A DNA stretch of 64,000 nt from Streptomyces griseocarneus (GTDB lineage: Bacteria; Actinomycetota; Actinomycetes; Streptomycetales; Streptomycetaceae): positions 15,909 through 79,908 of the forward strand of contig NZ_BNBL01000007.1 in NCBI RefSeq assembly GCF_014655595.1, given 5' to 3'. The notes below the pieces were generated by a model. The model was not told the origin of the DNA, did no database searches, and saw only the letters and a list, made by a program, of their open reading frames with translations. Below are positions 43,393 through 52,137 of this stretch, one piece after another; position 1 is the first letter of the stretch, and each line of letters starts with the position of its first letter. The position numbers were made by a program, and so were the translations under genes.

Positions 43393-43414
43393 CGCGCGTA
43401 TGAAAATACGCGCG
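43393..43414. other. Perfect 9-bp hairpin with a GAAA tetraloop
   Basis: CGCGCGTAT (43393-43401) and ATACGCGCG (43406-43414) enclose GAAA, a stable GNRA-type loop. It lies 98 bases after the slipin stop and 158 before protease 2, and could end the slipin transcript or form part of the protease leader. Confidence 0.7.
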
Positions 43415-43522
43415 ACTGGAAGTCGCCCTTGTGCACTCCCTGGCCCGATCGGGACACTCGACGGACCAACTTGGCATGGACGCGACCTCCTATCGGGGGT
43501 GCGGCTGTGTCGTTCGTCCTCC

Positions 43523-43549
43523 GGGTCCGCGTCCTGCGCGCGCGGACCC
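43523..43549 (+). other. Hairpin in the leader of protease 2
   Basis: GGGTCCGCG (43523-43531) pairs with CGCGGACCC (43541-43549) around a 9-base loop, 11 bases upstream of the GGAGG ribosome-binding site. It could protect the message or affect translation. Confidence 0.6.
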
Positions 43550-43572
43550 AACCCCCCACCGGAGGTGCCGAG

Positions 43573-44541
43573 TTGAAGCTTCGTCGGATGCCCGTGCGCG
43601 CCGCCCTGGCAGGTGCGGCCATCGCCGCCCTGGCAGGCGCGACCCTTGCTCCACAGCAGGCCCAGGCGGCGCCCGGGGACGGCGGGGGCGGCGGGCTCGT
43701 CGCCGGTGTCGTCGACACCCTCGACCGGGTGACGGGTGCGCACGCCGGGCGGGTGCGGATCGGTCAGGCCCGGCTGGAGTCGGCCCGGGCGACGCTGGAC
43801 GACCGCGTCGCGATCCCGGGCACCGCCTGGGTGACGGACCCCAGAGCCGACCGCGTCGTCGTGACCGCCGACCCCACCGTCACGGGCGCGAAGCTGGCGA
43901 AGCTCAAGGAGGCCGTCGCCGGACTCGGCGAGGCGGTGACGGTCCGCAGGACCACGACCAGGCTCACCCGGTTCATCGCCGACGGCGACGCCGTCTGGGG
44001 CCCGAACGCCCGCTGTTCGCTGGGATTCACCGTCAAGCGGGCCGGCAAGCCGGACGGCTTCCTCACGGCCGGCCACTGCGGCAACGCCGTGACCACCTGG
44101 TCCGCGACGCAGGGCGGACCCGCGATCGCGAAGACCGAGGCGTCGACGTTCCCGGGCGCCGACCACGCCGTCGCGGGATACACCGCCGCCGTCGACCACC
44201 CCGGCGTCGTGAACCTCTACGACGGCACCTCGCAGCCCATCACCGGCGCCGGCGCGGCGACCGTCGACGAGGCGGTCCGGCGCAGCGGCTCCACCACCGG
44301 GGTGCGTTCGGGGCGGGTCACCGGCCTCAACGCCACGGTCAACTACCCCGAGGGCCAGGTCAGAGGGCTGATCAAGACCAATGTCTGCGCCCAGCCCGGC
44401 GACAGCGGCGGGCCGCTCTTCGACGGCCCCAAGGCGCTGGGGCTCCTCTCCGGCGGCAGCGGCAACTGCACGCTCGGCGGGGAGACGTACTACCAGCCGG
44501 TGCAGGCGGCCCTCGCCGCCTACGGGGCGACGCTCGGCTGA
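43573..44541 (+). CDS. Secreted serine protease, S1E family, second preproenzyme
   Basis: A 322-residue paralogue of protease 1. The signal peptide is about 1-33 (AALAGAAIAALAGATLA, then QQAQA). The propeptide runs to about 134; mature start near Ile135 (IADGDAVWGPNARCSLGFTV). The triad is His168 (TAGHC), Asp197 (PGADHAV) and Ser278 (GDSGGPLF). The two mature enzymes share RSGSTTG, GLNATVNY and GLIKTNVCA, so they are recent or conserved duplicates flanking the slipin gene. The TTG at 43573 was chosen because GGAGG (43561-43565) is 7 bases upstream; the ATG at 43588 is less well placed. Confidence 0.92.
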   Translation: MKLRRMPVRAALAGAAIAALAGATLAPQQAQAAPGDGGGGGLVAGVVDTLDRVTGAHAGRVRIGQARLESARATLDDRVAIPGTAWVTDPRADRVVVTADPTVTGAKLAKLKEAVAGLGEAVTVRRTTTRLTRFIADGDAVWGPNARCSLGFTVKRAGKPDGFLTAGHCGNAVTTWSATQGGPAIAKTEASTFPGADHAVAGYTAAVDHPGVVNLYDGTSQPITGAGAATVDEAVRRSGSTTGVRSGRVTGLNATVNYPEGQVRGLIKTNVCAQPGDSGGPLFDGPKALGLLSGGSGNCTLGGETYYQPVQAALAAYGATLG

Positions 44542-44566
44542 TCGCGCCGGCGCCCCCGCACATGCC

Positions 44567-44605
44567 GCGGCCCCCGGACACACCTCCACGGTGTCCGGGG
44601 GCCGC
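44567..44605. terminator. Terminator between protease 2 and the inhibitor gene
   Basis: GCGGCCCCCGGACAC (44567-44581) pairs over 15 bp with GTGTCCGGGGGCCGC (44591-44605) around a 9-base loop. It sits 25 bases after the protease stop and 28 before the inhibitor stop, serving both converging genes. Confidence 0.92.
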
Positions 44606-44633
44606 TTCCCGTGCCGGGGCCGGGCGGCCGGTC

Positions 44634-45083
44634 CTAGAACTCGAAGACCGTGCCCTTGCCCGCCTTCAGCTCACAGGGGTTGGCGAAGGTGCGCTCGAAG
44701 CTGACCCGGCGGCCTTCCCATACGCCTTCGGCCGTCACCGTGCTCGGGTTCCACTCCCGAGTACAGGCGGTGCCCTCCTTGACCTTGGTGACCTTGTCGA
44801 AGTCACCGCCGGCCATGCGCAGCTGGGCGCAGGCACCGCGGGTGTTCGGGTGGGTTCCGTCGGCCTTCGGTGTGCACGTGAGGGTCACGGCGCGCTGGAC
44901 GCCGGCGGAGGCCGCCGATTCGCCCTGACCGATGGTCAGTACGAGCGCTGAGGGCGCGTACAGACTCTGGGTCTGTGCCGCGGGTGCGGGCGTGGGCGCG
45001 GCGGTCGCCGTCGTTCCGGCTCCCGCCAGGCCGCCCAGTGCCAGCGCGGCTCCCAGCGCGATCCCCCCAGTGATGTACCGCAT
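44634..45083 (-). CDS. SSI-type (I16) secreted protease inhibitor, predicted trypsin-type
   Basis: A 149-residue precursor of a Streptomyces subtilisin inhibitor-like protein. The signal peptide is about 1-29 (ITGGIALGAALALGGLAGAG). The mature part has SLYAPSALVLTIGQGES, four cysteines (70, 85, 107, 137) with the SSI spacings of 15 and 30, and RVSFERTFANPCEL near the end. In SSI the reactive P1 is two residues after the third Cys (Met73); here this is Arg109 (TACTREWNP), predicting inhibition of trypsin-like enzymes. SSI proteins dimerise and are secreted. It converges on protease 2. The ATG at 45083 follows AAGGGAG. Confidence 0.95.
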   Translation of the reverse strand: MRYITGGIALGAALALGGLAGAGTTATAAPTPAPAAQTQSLYAPSALVLTIGQGESAASAGVQRAVTLTCTPKADGTHPNTRGACAQLRMAGGDFDKVTKVKEGTACTREWNPSTVTAEGVWEGRRVSFERTFANPCELKAGKGTVFEF

Positions 45084-45506
45084 TCCGAACACTCCCTTGT
45101 TCGTCGGTGCAGATAACGGACGGAAGTCTTGCCGAAGTTGTGCATGAACGCACCTCGAACGAACACTTTCAGTCGCTTGTTGAAAACTCTGTGTAGTGCT
45201 GTCGCGTGGCCGGATCCGGTGTGAGGCAGGTCTCCCCGAGGGGTTCGGGATGTGGGGCGGACTCGGGGGCATGTCCGACTTGGGGTGGAAGGTGGGGAAT
45301 TAATGTTTCAGGGATGTTGACCAGCACAGATCCCTTGTAATCGTTGATGAAATATCAAACTAGCCTGCGAAAACATGATTTGCGATGCGTTAAACCACTG
45401 GATCTAATGATCCTCACGCCGGGCGGGGAGACCCCAGCAGCCCGGCCGAAAAGGGGCTCGCCCGCCCTGCGCGCGGCGGCCGGAGCGTTTTTGGAGCGTC
45501 GCAGCA
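45084..45506. other. Intergenic region between the inhibitor and the ABC operon (divergent)
   Basis: These 423 bases hold both leaders. On the ABC side GC falls sharply (about 45290-45420), with an inverted repeat TTGAT/ATCAA (45344-45358, 5-base gap), a possible regulator site. TGTTGACCAGCACAG (45315-45329) offers a -35-like TTGACC without a matching -10. No gene is supported; the frame from 45344 has non-coding composition. Confidence 0.55.
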
Positions 45507-46478
45507 ATGGCCGAAGACCACTCAGACCGACTGTTCGGTCTGCCTCCCCGGGGGCCCTTCGCCACCGCCGTACGGGCCTTCCGCCGCGACCGGACCGGCA
45601 TGGCCGCCCTCGCCGTCGTGGCCTGCTGCGTCCTCCTCGCGCTCGCCGCGCCGCTGCTCTGCGCGCTCTACGGCAAGGACCCCACCTCCCACTACGGGCA
45701 GGACACCCCCGGCCTGCTGAGTGCCGAAGGGCTGCCGGTGCTGCCCAACGGCGGGATCTCCGCCGAGCACTGGTTCGGCGTCGAACCCGGCCTCGGCCGC
45801 GACGTGCTCGCCCAGCTCCTCTACGGCATGCGCACCTCGCTGCTGGTCGCCACCGCCTCGGTGGCCGTCATCGCCGTCACCGGCGTCGTCCTCGGCGTCA
45901 CCGCCGGCTACCTCGGCGGCCTCGCCGACCGGGCCTTCGGCTTCGTGTGCGACGTGCTGCTGGCCTTCCCCACCCTCCTGCTGCTGCTCGCCCTCGGCCC
46001 CGTCGTACGGACCCGCTTCGTCGGCCCCGGCGAGAACGAGCCCGCCTGGATGCAGTTCACCGTCCTCGTCCTGGTCTTCGCCGCCTTCGGCTGGGTGCCC
46101 CTGGCCATGGTGCTGCGCACGACCGTGCGGGCCCTGCGCGAGCGGGAGTTCGTCGAGGCGGCCCGGGCGGCCGGGGCGAGCCGGCGGCACATCGTCTTCC
46201 GGGAGCTGCTGCCCAACGTCTGGGCGCCGGTGCTCGTCCACGTCACCCTCGCCCTGCCGGGCGTCGTCACCGCCGAGGCCGCGCTGTCCTTCCTCGGCGT
46301 GGGCATCGACGAGCCCGTCCCCGACTGGGGCCGCATGATCTCGCGCGGCTCCGAGGTCTTCTACGACGACCCGACCTACATGGTCTTCCCCGGCGTGACG
46401 ATCCTCGTCTTCGTCCTCGCCTTCAACCTCCTCGGCGACGCCGTGCGGGACGCGCTCGATCCGCGCACCGCGCGCTGA
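45507..46478 (+). CDS. Peptide ABC transporter permease (DppC-like)
   Basis: A 323-residue inner-membrane permease of the dipeptide/oligopeptide (PepT) class. An N-terminal helix (GMAALAVVACCVLLALAAPL) is followed by the OppC-type periplasmic loop with GRDVLAQLLYGMRTSLLVA. The EAA motif is EFVEAARAAGASRRHIVFRE (G at a fixed position), and SFLGVGIDEPVPDWGRMIS is typical of DppC. The ATG at 45507 follows TTGGAG. It is the first gene of the operon, unusual as dppB often leads. The substrate-binding protein follows after 37 bases. Confidence 0.92.
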   Translation: MAEDHSDRLFGLPPRGPFATAVRAFRRDRTGMAALAVVACCVLLALAAPLLCALYGKDPTSHYGQDTPGLLSAEGLPVLPNGGISAEHWFGVEPGLGRDVLAQLLYGMRTSLLVATASVAVIAVTGVVLGVTAGYLGGLADRAFGFVCDVLLAFPTLLLLLALGPVVRTRFVGPGENEPAWMQFTVLVLVFAAFGWVPLAMVLRTTVRALREREFVEAARAAGASRRHIVFRELLPNVWAPVLVHVTLALPGVVTAEAALSFLGVGIDEPVPDWGRMISRGSEVFYDDPTYMVFPGVTILVFVLAFNLLGDAVRDALDPRTAR

Positions 46479-46515
46479 GTCCTTCCCTTCCCCGATCCTC
46501 AATCCGGAGTTCACC

Positions 46516-48297
46516 ATGGTCCGAATCAGCCCGCGCACCGCAGTCGTCCCGGCGCTCGCCACTGCCGCCGCCCTGCTGATGTGCTCCTGCTCGGCCGGCG
46601 CCGGTGCGGACGGAGGGGATCAGGGGAAGGGCGTGGCCGCCGTGAAGAGCGGACAGCGGCTGACCGCCACGCTCGGCACCGCCAAGGACAGCCAGGGCCC
46701 GGCCCCCGCCGTCGAGGGCGCCCGGTCCGGCGGCACGATCCACGTCGCCAACCTCAACGACTACGCGCACCTGGACCCGCAGAAGATCTACGCGGGCGAG
46801 GGCTACAGCACCTCGCTGCTGTGGGGACGGCAGTTGACGCAGTACCAGGTCGTCGACGGCAAGCCCAAGCTCGTCGGCGACCTCGCCACCGACACCGGCA
46901 CCTCCTCCGACGGCGGCCGCACCTGGACGTACCGCCTCAAGGACGGCATCGCCTGGGAGGACGGGGAGCCGATCACCGCCGAACACGTCAAGTACGGCAT
47001 CGAGCGCACCTTCGCGCCCGGCTTCGAACTCGGCCCCAGCTACTGGCCCGAGTGGCTCACCGGCTCCGAGGACCGCTCCGAGGCGGTCAAGAAGTACGGC
47101 GGCCCGCGCGACGGCGACCTCGACGCGATCGAGACGCCCGACGACAAGACCATCGTCTTCCACTTCCCCCGGCCGCAGTCCGACGTCCCCTACATGGCGG
47201 CCCAGTCCTCCTCGTCCCCCGTGCGCAAGGACAAGGACACCGGCACCGGCTACGACGTCAGGCCGTTCGCCAGCGGCCCGTACCGCATCACCGGGCACCA
47301 GCAGAACCGCGGCCTGACGCTGGAGCGCAACCCGCACTGGAAGGCGGAGACCGATCCCATCCGCCACCAGTACCCCGAACGCTTCGAGTTCACCTTCGGC
47401 AAGAAGGGACTCAACACCGCCCAGGAGGTCCTCAACGGGCGCGGCGCGGGCCCCGACACCGTCACCACCCGCGACGAGGTGCCGCCGGAGCTGTTCGCCG
47501 AGGCCGGGCGCGACCCGAAGAAGCGGGAGCTCGTCGTCGCCGGCAGCCAGGGCGCGTACACCAGCGACCTCTACATCAAGAACAGCCGCGTCACCGACCC
47601 CGAGGTCCGCAAGGCGATCCACTACCTCTTCCCCCGCGAGCAGGCCCGGCAGGTCCTCGGCGGGCCGCGCGTCGGCGACTTCGCCACCACGCTCTCCTCG
47701 CCCGCCGTCGTCGGCTGGAAGAAGTACGACCTCTACCCCGTCGCACCCGCCGGCGACATCGCCAAGGCCAAGGAGCACCTCGCCCGGGCGAAGCACAGGC
47801 CCGCCACCCTGACCTACGCCTACGAGAGCGGCACCCCCGAGAAGGACCGGCTCGCCCAGGTGCTCGTGGAGGCCTTCGCCAAGGCGGGCGTCAAGCTCGT
47901 CACCCGCCCCATGGACAAGGCCGCCTTCAACGACCAGGTCTTCCGCGGCGACGCCCCCTACGACCTGTGGCTGTCCACCAACTCCGTCGACTGGCCCACC
48001 CCGGCGACCCTGCTGCCCGACGGCTACCACAGCAGGCTCGACGCGCTCTCCAACTCCACCCGCTACGCGAACGCCGAGGTGGACAGGGAGCTGGAGCGCA
48101 TCGCCCGCATCGGCGACGCGCAGGAGAAGGCCGACGCGCTCATCGCGCTGGAACAGGTCGTCATGAAGGACGTCCCGGTCGTGCCCTTCCTCTACACCAG
48201 CGTCTCCCAGTTCCGCGGCCGGAACATCGGCGGCGCCTCCATCCACCCGGTCTACGGCTCCATCGCGGCGTCCGCCCTCTACCTGAAGAAGTCCTGA
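46516..48297 (+). CDS. Peptide ABC transporter substrate-binding lipoprotein
   Basis: A 593-residue extracytoplasmic binding protein of the SBP_bac_5 (DppA/OppA) family. The lipoprotein signal ends in AALLMCSCSAGA, the second Cys being the likely acylated one. Landmarks are GGTIHVANLNDYAHLDPQKI, TWTYRLKDGIAWEDGEPITA and KDVPVVPFLYTSV near the C-terminus. It would capture oligopeptides or a related solute (nickel or a sugar-like ligand cannot be excluded) and deliver it to the permease pair. The ATG at 46516 follows CCGGAG. The next gene starts 6 bases after its stop. Confidence 0.92.
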   Translation: MVRISPRTAVVPALATAAALLMCSCSAGAGADGGDQGKGVAAVKSGQRLTATLGTAKDSQGPAPAVEGARSGGTIHVANLNDYAHLDPQKIYAGEGYSTSLLWGRQLTQYQVVDGKPKLVGDLATDTGTSSDGGRTWTYRLKDGIAWEDGEPITAEHVKYGIERTFAPGFELGPSYWPEWLTGSEDRSEAVKKYGGPRDGDLDAIETPDDKTIVFHFPRPQSDVPYMAAQSSSSPVRKDKDTGTGYDVRPFASGPYRITGHQQNRGLTLERNPHWKAETDPIRHQYPERFEFTFGKKGLNTAQEVLNGRGAGPDTVTTRDEVPPELFAEAGRDPKKRELVVAGSQGAYTSDLYIKNSRVTDPEVRKAIHYLFPREQARQVLGGPRVGDFATTLSSPAVVGWKKYDLYPVAPAGDIAKAKEHLARAKHRPATLTYAYESGTPEKDRLAQVLVEAFAKAGVKLVTRPMDKAAFNDQVFRGDAPYDLWLSTNSVDWPTPATLLPDGYHSRLDALSNSTRYANAEVDRELERIARIGDAQEKADALIALEQVVMKDVPVVPFLYTSVSQFRGRNIGGASIHPVYGSIAASALYLKKS

Positions 48298-48303
48298 CCC
48301 ACC

Positions 48304-49296
48304 ATGACCGGATACGTCCTGCGACGTGCCCTCCAGGCCGCGGCGGTGCTCCTCGCGATCACCGCCGCCGCCTTCGGGCTCTTCTACGCCGCCCCCGCCG
48401 ACCCCGCGCTGATCGCCTGCGGACCCAAGTGCGACACCGGACAGGTCGAGGCCGTGCGCCACAGCATGGGCCTGGACCAGCCGCTCGCCGGGCAGTACAC
48501 CGACTACCTGCGCGGCCTCGTCGCCGGGCGCGTCATCGGCGACGTCGACGGCACCCCCATCGACTGCCCCGCGCCCTGCCTCGGCTACTCCTACACCCTC
48601 CACCAGCCCGTCCTCGACGCCATCGGCGACCGGTTCCCCGTCACCCTGTCGCTGGCCGCCGGCGCGCTGGCGGTCATCCTCGTCCTCGGCGTCGGCACCG
48701 GCTTCGCCGCCGCGCTGCGCCGCGGCACCCGCACCGACCGGCTGCTGTCCGGCTTCACGCTGATCGGCGCGAGCGTGCAGATCTACTTCCTCGGCTACGC
48801 GCTGCAGTACCTGCTCGTCTACTCCACCGGCCTCTTCCCGGTGCCCCAGTACGCGCCCTTCGGCGCGGACCCCGGCGCCTGGGCCACCGGGCTGCTGCTG
48901 CCGTGGCTGGTGCTGGGCTTCGTCAACGCCGCCGTCTTCGCCCGGCTCGCCCGCTCCCAGATGCTCGAGACGATGCACGAGGGGTACGTGCGCACCGCGC
49001 GCGGCAAGGGGATGAGCGCGCTGCGGGCCCACCTGAAGTACACCGCGCGCGGGGCGGCCGCCCCGCTGGCGCAGCTGCTCGGGCTGGAGGCCGGCGCGCT
49101 GTTCGGCGGCGCGTTCATCACCGAGACCGTCTTCGGGCTCGGGGGCATCGGCAAGCTCGCCGTCGACGCGGTCGTCCAGAACGACCTGCCGACGGTGGTC
49201 GGCACGGTGCTGCTCGCCGCCTTCTTCGTGGTGCTCTTCGTCGCCCTCGCCGACCTGGTGGTGGCGCTGCTCGATCCGAGGGTGAGGCTCGCGTGA
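48304..49296 (+). CDS. Peptide ABC transporter permease (DppB-like)
   Basis: A 330-residue partner permease. It starts MTGYVLRRALQAAAVLLAIT, with the long DppB-type periplasmic loop (VEAVRHSMGLDQPLAGQYTD). The EAA motif is EGYVRTARGKGMSALRAHLK. ETVFGLGGIGKLAVDAVVQN is typical of DppB. An unusual Cys pair (IACGPKCDTGQ and DCPAPCLGY) lies in the external loop, perhaps disulfide-linked. Its stop overlaps the ATPase start (GTGA). Confidence 0.9.
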   Translation: MTGYVLRRALQAAAVLLAITAAAFGLFYAAPADPALIACGPKCDTGQVEAVRHSMGLDQPLAGQYTDYLRGLVAGRVIGDVDGTPIDCPAPCLGYSYTLHQPVLDAIGDRFPVTLSLAAGALAVILVLGVGTGFAAALRRGTRTDRLLSGFTLIGASVQIYFLGYALQYLLVYSTGLFPVPQYAPFGADPGAWATGLLLPWLVLGFVNAAVFARLARSQMLETMHEGYVRTARGKGMSALRAHLKYTARGAAAPLAQLLGLEAGALFGGAFITETVFGLGGIGKLAVDAVVQNDLPTVVGTVLLAAFFVVLFVALADLVVALLDPRVRLA

Positions 49297-50948
49297 GTGC
49301 CGTACTGCGGGTGCGTGATCTGACGGTGTCCTTCCCCGGCCGGGGAAGCGCCGGCGCGGTGACCGCCGTCGACGGGGTCTCCTTCGACCTCGCCCGGGGA
49401 GAAGTCCTCGGGCTGGTGGGGGAGTCCGGGTCCGGGAAGTCCACGGTGGGGCTCGCCGCGATGGGGCTGCACGACGCCGCCCGCACGCGGGTGAGCGGCA
49501 GCGTGCGCGTCGGCGGCACGGAGGTGGTCGGCGCGCCCGAATCCGAGGTGCGCGCCCTGCGGGGTGCGCGGATCGCGATGGTCTTCCAGGACGCGCTGGC
49601 GGCGCTCTCGCCGTTCCACGGCGTGGGGGAGCAGCTGGCGGAGGCGTTCCGGATCCACCACGCGGGCGCCTCGCGCCACGAGGCGCGCGACGCGGCCGTC
49701 TCGATGCTGGAGCGGGTCGGCATCCCGGCGGCCCGGGCGCGTGACCACCCGCATCAGTTCTCCGGCGGCATGCGGCAGCGCGTGATGATCGCCATGGCGC
49801 TGATCAACGCGCCGGACGTGCTCGTCGCGGACGAGCCGACGACCGCGCTGGACGCGCGCGTGCAGCGCCAGGTCCTCGAGCTGCTGGAGGAGTTGCGGCA
49901 GGAGAGCGGCACGGCGGTCGTGCTCGTCACGCACGACGTGGGGGTGGTCGCCGGGACCTGCGACCGCATGCTGGTCATGCGGGGCGGGCGGGTGGTCGAG
50001 GAGGGCCCCACGGCCCGGCTGATGACCGCCGCCGAACACCCGTACACCCGGGCCCTGATCGGCGCCACGCCCTCCATGGACTCGGTGCCGGGGACCCGGC
50101 TGGCGACGGTGGACGGCGTGCCCGCCGCCGCGCGGTGGGACGCTCCCGCCCGCCCGGCCGGCACCCGCACCCTCGCCGAGGTCGTGGACCTGCGCGTGGA
50201 GTTCCCCGGGCGGCGGCGCGGGGTGTTCGGGCGGCACGAGCCCGTCCGGGCCGTCCGGGGCGTCAGCCTGCGGGTCGCGGCCGGCGAGACGCTCGCCCTG
50301 GTGGGGGAGTCCGGGTCGGGCAAGTCCACCACCGCGCGGGTGCTGGCCGGGCTGCGCCGGCCCACCGGCGGGGAGGTCCGCTTCGACGGGCGGGACATCT
50401 CCCGCGCCGCCGTCGACGCCCGGCTGCGGCGCGAGATCGGCCGTGAGGTGCAGCTGGTCTTCCAGGACCCGTACGCCTCGCTCAACCCGCGGCGCACGAT
50501 CGAGGAGATCGTCGGCACCCCGCTGCGGGTGCACACCGCGCTGGACGCGGGGGAGCGCCGGGAGCGGGTGGCCGGGCTGCTCCGGCAGGTGGGCCTGGAC
50601 CCGGCCCATCTCGGGCGCTACCCGCACGAGTTCTCCGGCGGCCAGCGCCAGCGCGTGGGCATCGCCCGCGCGCTCGCCTCGCGCCCCCGGCTGATCATCG
50701 CGGACGAGCCGGTCTCGGCGCTCGACGTCTCCGTGCAGGCGCAGGTCCTCAACCTGCTCATGGACCTGCGGGAGGAGCTGGGGCTCTCCCTGCTCTTCGT
50801 CTCGCACGACCTGGCCGTCGTACGGCACCTGTGCGACCGCGTCGCCGTGATGCGGGCCGGAACGATCGTGGAGAGCGGCCCCCGGGACGAGGTCTTCGAC
50901 GACCCGAAGGCCCCGTACACCCGGGAGCTGCTCGCGGCCGCGATGTAG
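49293..50948 (+). CDS. Fused double ATPase of the peptide ABC transporter (DppD-DppF-like)
   Basis: A 551-residue protein with two complete ABC ATPase domains that elsewhere are separate subunits. The first has Walker A GESGSGKST at 43-51, signature QFSGGMRQR and Walker B VLVADEPTTALD. The second (from about 285) has GESGSGKST, EFSGGQRQR and LIIADEPVSALD. After each, HPYTRALIGATPS or APYTRELLAAA is the oligopeptide-type C-terminal extension that may bind iron-sulfur in some members; the Cys motif is absent. The GTG at 49293 overlaps the preceding stop. A hairpin follows. Confidence 0.94.
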   Translation: MSAVLRVRDLTVSFPGRGSAGAVTAVDGVSFDLARGEVLGLVGESGSGKSTVGLAAMGLHDAARTRVSGSVRVGGTEVVGAPESEVRALRGARIAMVFQDALAALSPFHGVGEQLAEAFRIHHAGASRHEARDAAVSMLERVGIPAARARDHPHQFSGGMRQRVMIAMALINAPDVLVADEPTTALDARVQRQVLELLEELRQESGTAVVLVTHDVGVVAGTCDRMLVMRGGRVVEEGPTARLMTAAEHPYTRALIGATPSMDSVPGTRLATVDGVPAAARWDAPARPAGTRTLAEVVDLRVEFPGRRRGVFGRHEPVRAVRGVSLRVAAGETLALVGESGSGKSTTARVLAGLRRPTGGEVRFDGRDISRAAVDARLRREIGREVQLVFQDPYASLNPRRTIEEIVGTPLRVHTALDAGERRERVAGLLRQVGLDPAHLGRYPHEFSGGQRQRVGIARALASRPRLIIADEPVSALDVSVQAQVLNLLMDLREELGLSLLFVSHDLAVVRHLCDRVAVMRAGTIVESGPRDEVFDDPKAPYTRELLAAAM

Positions 50949-50959
50949 GGCTCCGCGCT

Positions 50960-50990
50960 GCCGCCCGTGAAACGGAGGGGAACGGGCGGC
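50960..50990. terminator. Terminator after the ABC operon
   Basis: GCCGCCCGT (50960-50968) pairs with ACGGGCGGC (50982-50990) over 9 bp around a 13-base loop. It separates the ABC operon from the convergent membrane-protein gene. Confidence 0.6.
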
Positions 50991-51028
50991 GGCGCGGCGG
51001 ATCAGCGGGGTCGGCCGGGTCAGCCGGG

Positions 51029-52066
51029 TCAGCCGGGACCGGCGGGGCGGCCGCGGGCCCGCCGGGCCGCGCTGCCCAGCGTGACGGCCGCACCGACCGC
51101 TGCCCAGGCGGAGAGCACCAGCAGCGGGCAGGTCAGCGCGTTGCCGTGGAAGTAGGCGATGGAGCGGGCGGACCAGGTGCCCGCGCCCGGCGGCAGGGCC
51201 GGGCCGATGGCGCGCCAGAACGGGGGCAGCAGGGGGTAGGGGTACGCCCCGCCCGCGCTGGGGTTGCCCAGCACGACGACGACGGCGATCGCCAGCCCGA
51301 TGCCCACGATCCCCGCGAGGCCCTGGAAGGCCAGGGTGAGGGCGCCGACGGCGAAGACCACCAGCGCGCCCAGCCCCCACAGCCCCAGGATGCTGCCCGG
51401 CAGCGCCCCCAGCACCGGGCCCGCGATGACGGCGCCCAGCAGTCCGGCGACGATCGCGTAGACGGCGACCGCCCCCAGCCGGATGACCGCACGGTGGGGG
51501 TTGGCGGGGCGGGCTCCCGCGCTGACGGCGAGGATCGCGGCGCACAGATAGCCGCCCACGCACCAGCCGACGACCAGGTAGAACGAGCTCAGCCCGCGGG
51601 CGTCGCCGGCGGCCGCCGGGTTCACGTCGACGACCTTCAGGGTGCGTCCCTCGGCCTTCTCGGCGCGGGCGACGACCGCTTCGGTGGCCTGGGCGAGCGA
51701 GGCGCCGGAGCCGCCGGCGACCAGCAGGGTGTCCGTGCTGCCGCGCGGGTCGACGATCAGGGCCGCGTCGAGGTCGCGCTCGCGGATCCGCCGGAGCGCC
51801 GCCGCCTCGTCGCGGACCGCGTGCGGGTCGAGGGGGTCGCCGGGCAGTGCGGCCAGCTTGTCCACCAGCGAGCCCGTGATCTGCCGGGGGGCGACCACCC
51901 CGATCGGGATCTCCTTCGGCTTCGGGCTGTGGAAGGCGCCGATGTAGGAGGTGATGAACGCGAGCTGCAGCACCAGCGCGCCGATCACCAGCAGCGCCGC
52001 CCGGCCCGTCACCGCCTCCCGGGTCTCCTGCAGGAAGCGGGTGCCGCCGCTGGGAGTGCTGACCAT
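51029..52066 (-). CDS. Membrane protein, ABC-2/DUF3533-like
   Basis: A 345-residue membrane protein. One N-terminal helix (LLVIGALVLQLAFITSYIGA) is followed by a 170-residue extracytoplasmic domain (PIGVVAPRQITGSLVDKLAA, then ALIVDPRGSTDTLLVAGGSG) and four to five C-terminal helices (GYLCAAILAVSAG; AVYAIVAGLLGAVIAGPVLG). This layout matches YhgE/Pip- and DUF3533-type permease-like proteins, sometimes in drug or phage-receptor roles. The ATG at 52066 was chosen; the longer open frame is the shadow of dnaE2. It is divergent from dnaE2 and its start lies 72 bases from the SOS box. Confidence 0.82.
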   Translation of the reverse strand: MVSTPSGGTRFLQETREAVTGRAALLVIGALVLQLAFITSYIGAFHSPKPKEIPIGVVAPRQITGSLVDKLAALPGDPLDPHAVRDEAAALRRIRERDLDAALIVDPRGSTDTLLVAGGSGASLAQATEAVVARAEKAEGRTLKVVDVNPAAAGDARGLSSFYLVVGWCVGGYLCAAILAVSAGARPANPHRAVIRLGAVAVYAIVAGLLGAVIAGPVLGALPGSILGLWGLGALVVFAVGALTLAFQGLAGIVGIGLAIAVVVVLGNPSAGGAYPYPLLPPFWRAIGPALPPGAGTWSARSIAYFHGNALTCPLLVLSAWAAVGAAVTLGSAARRARGRPAGPG

Positions 52067-52137
52067 GCCTCGAGCCTGCGGGGTGCGGTGGGCCGGCGCA
52101 GGCGGTGGGGGCCGTTCGGGTGGGCGCCCCCAGTGAT

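Noticed and set aside
45344..46579. 411-residue plus-strand open frame overlapping the DppC-like gene
   Set aside because: It is Arg/Pro-rich and out of frame with the recognisable permease, so it is a shadow.
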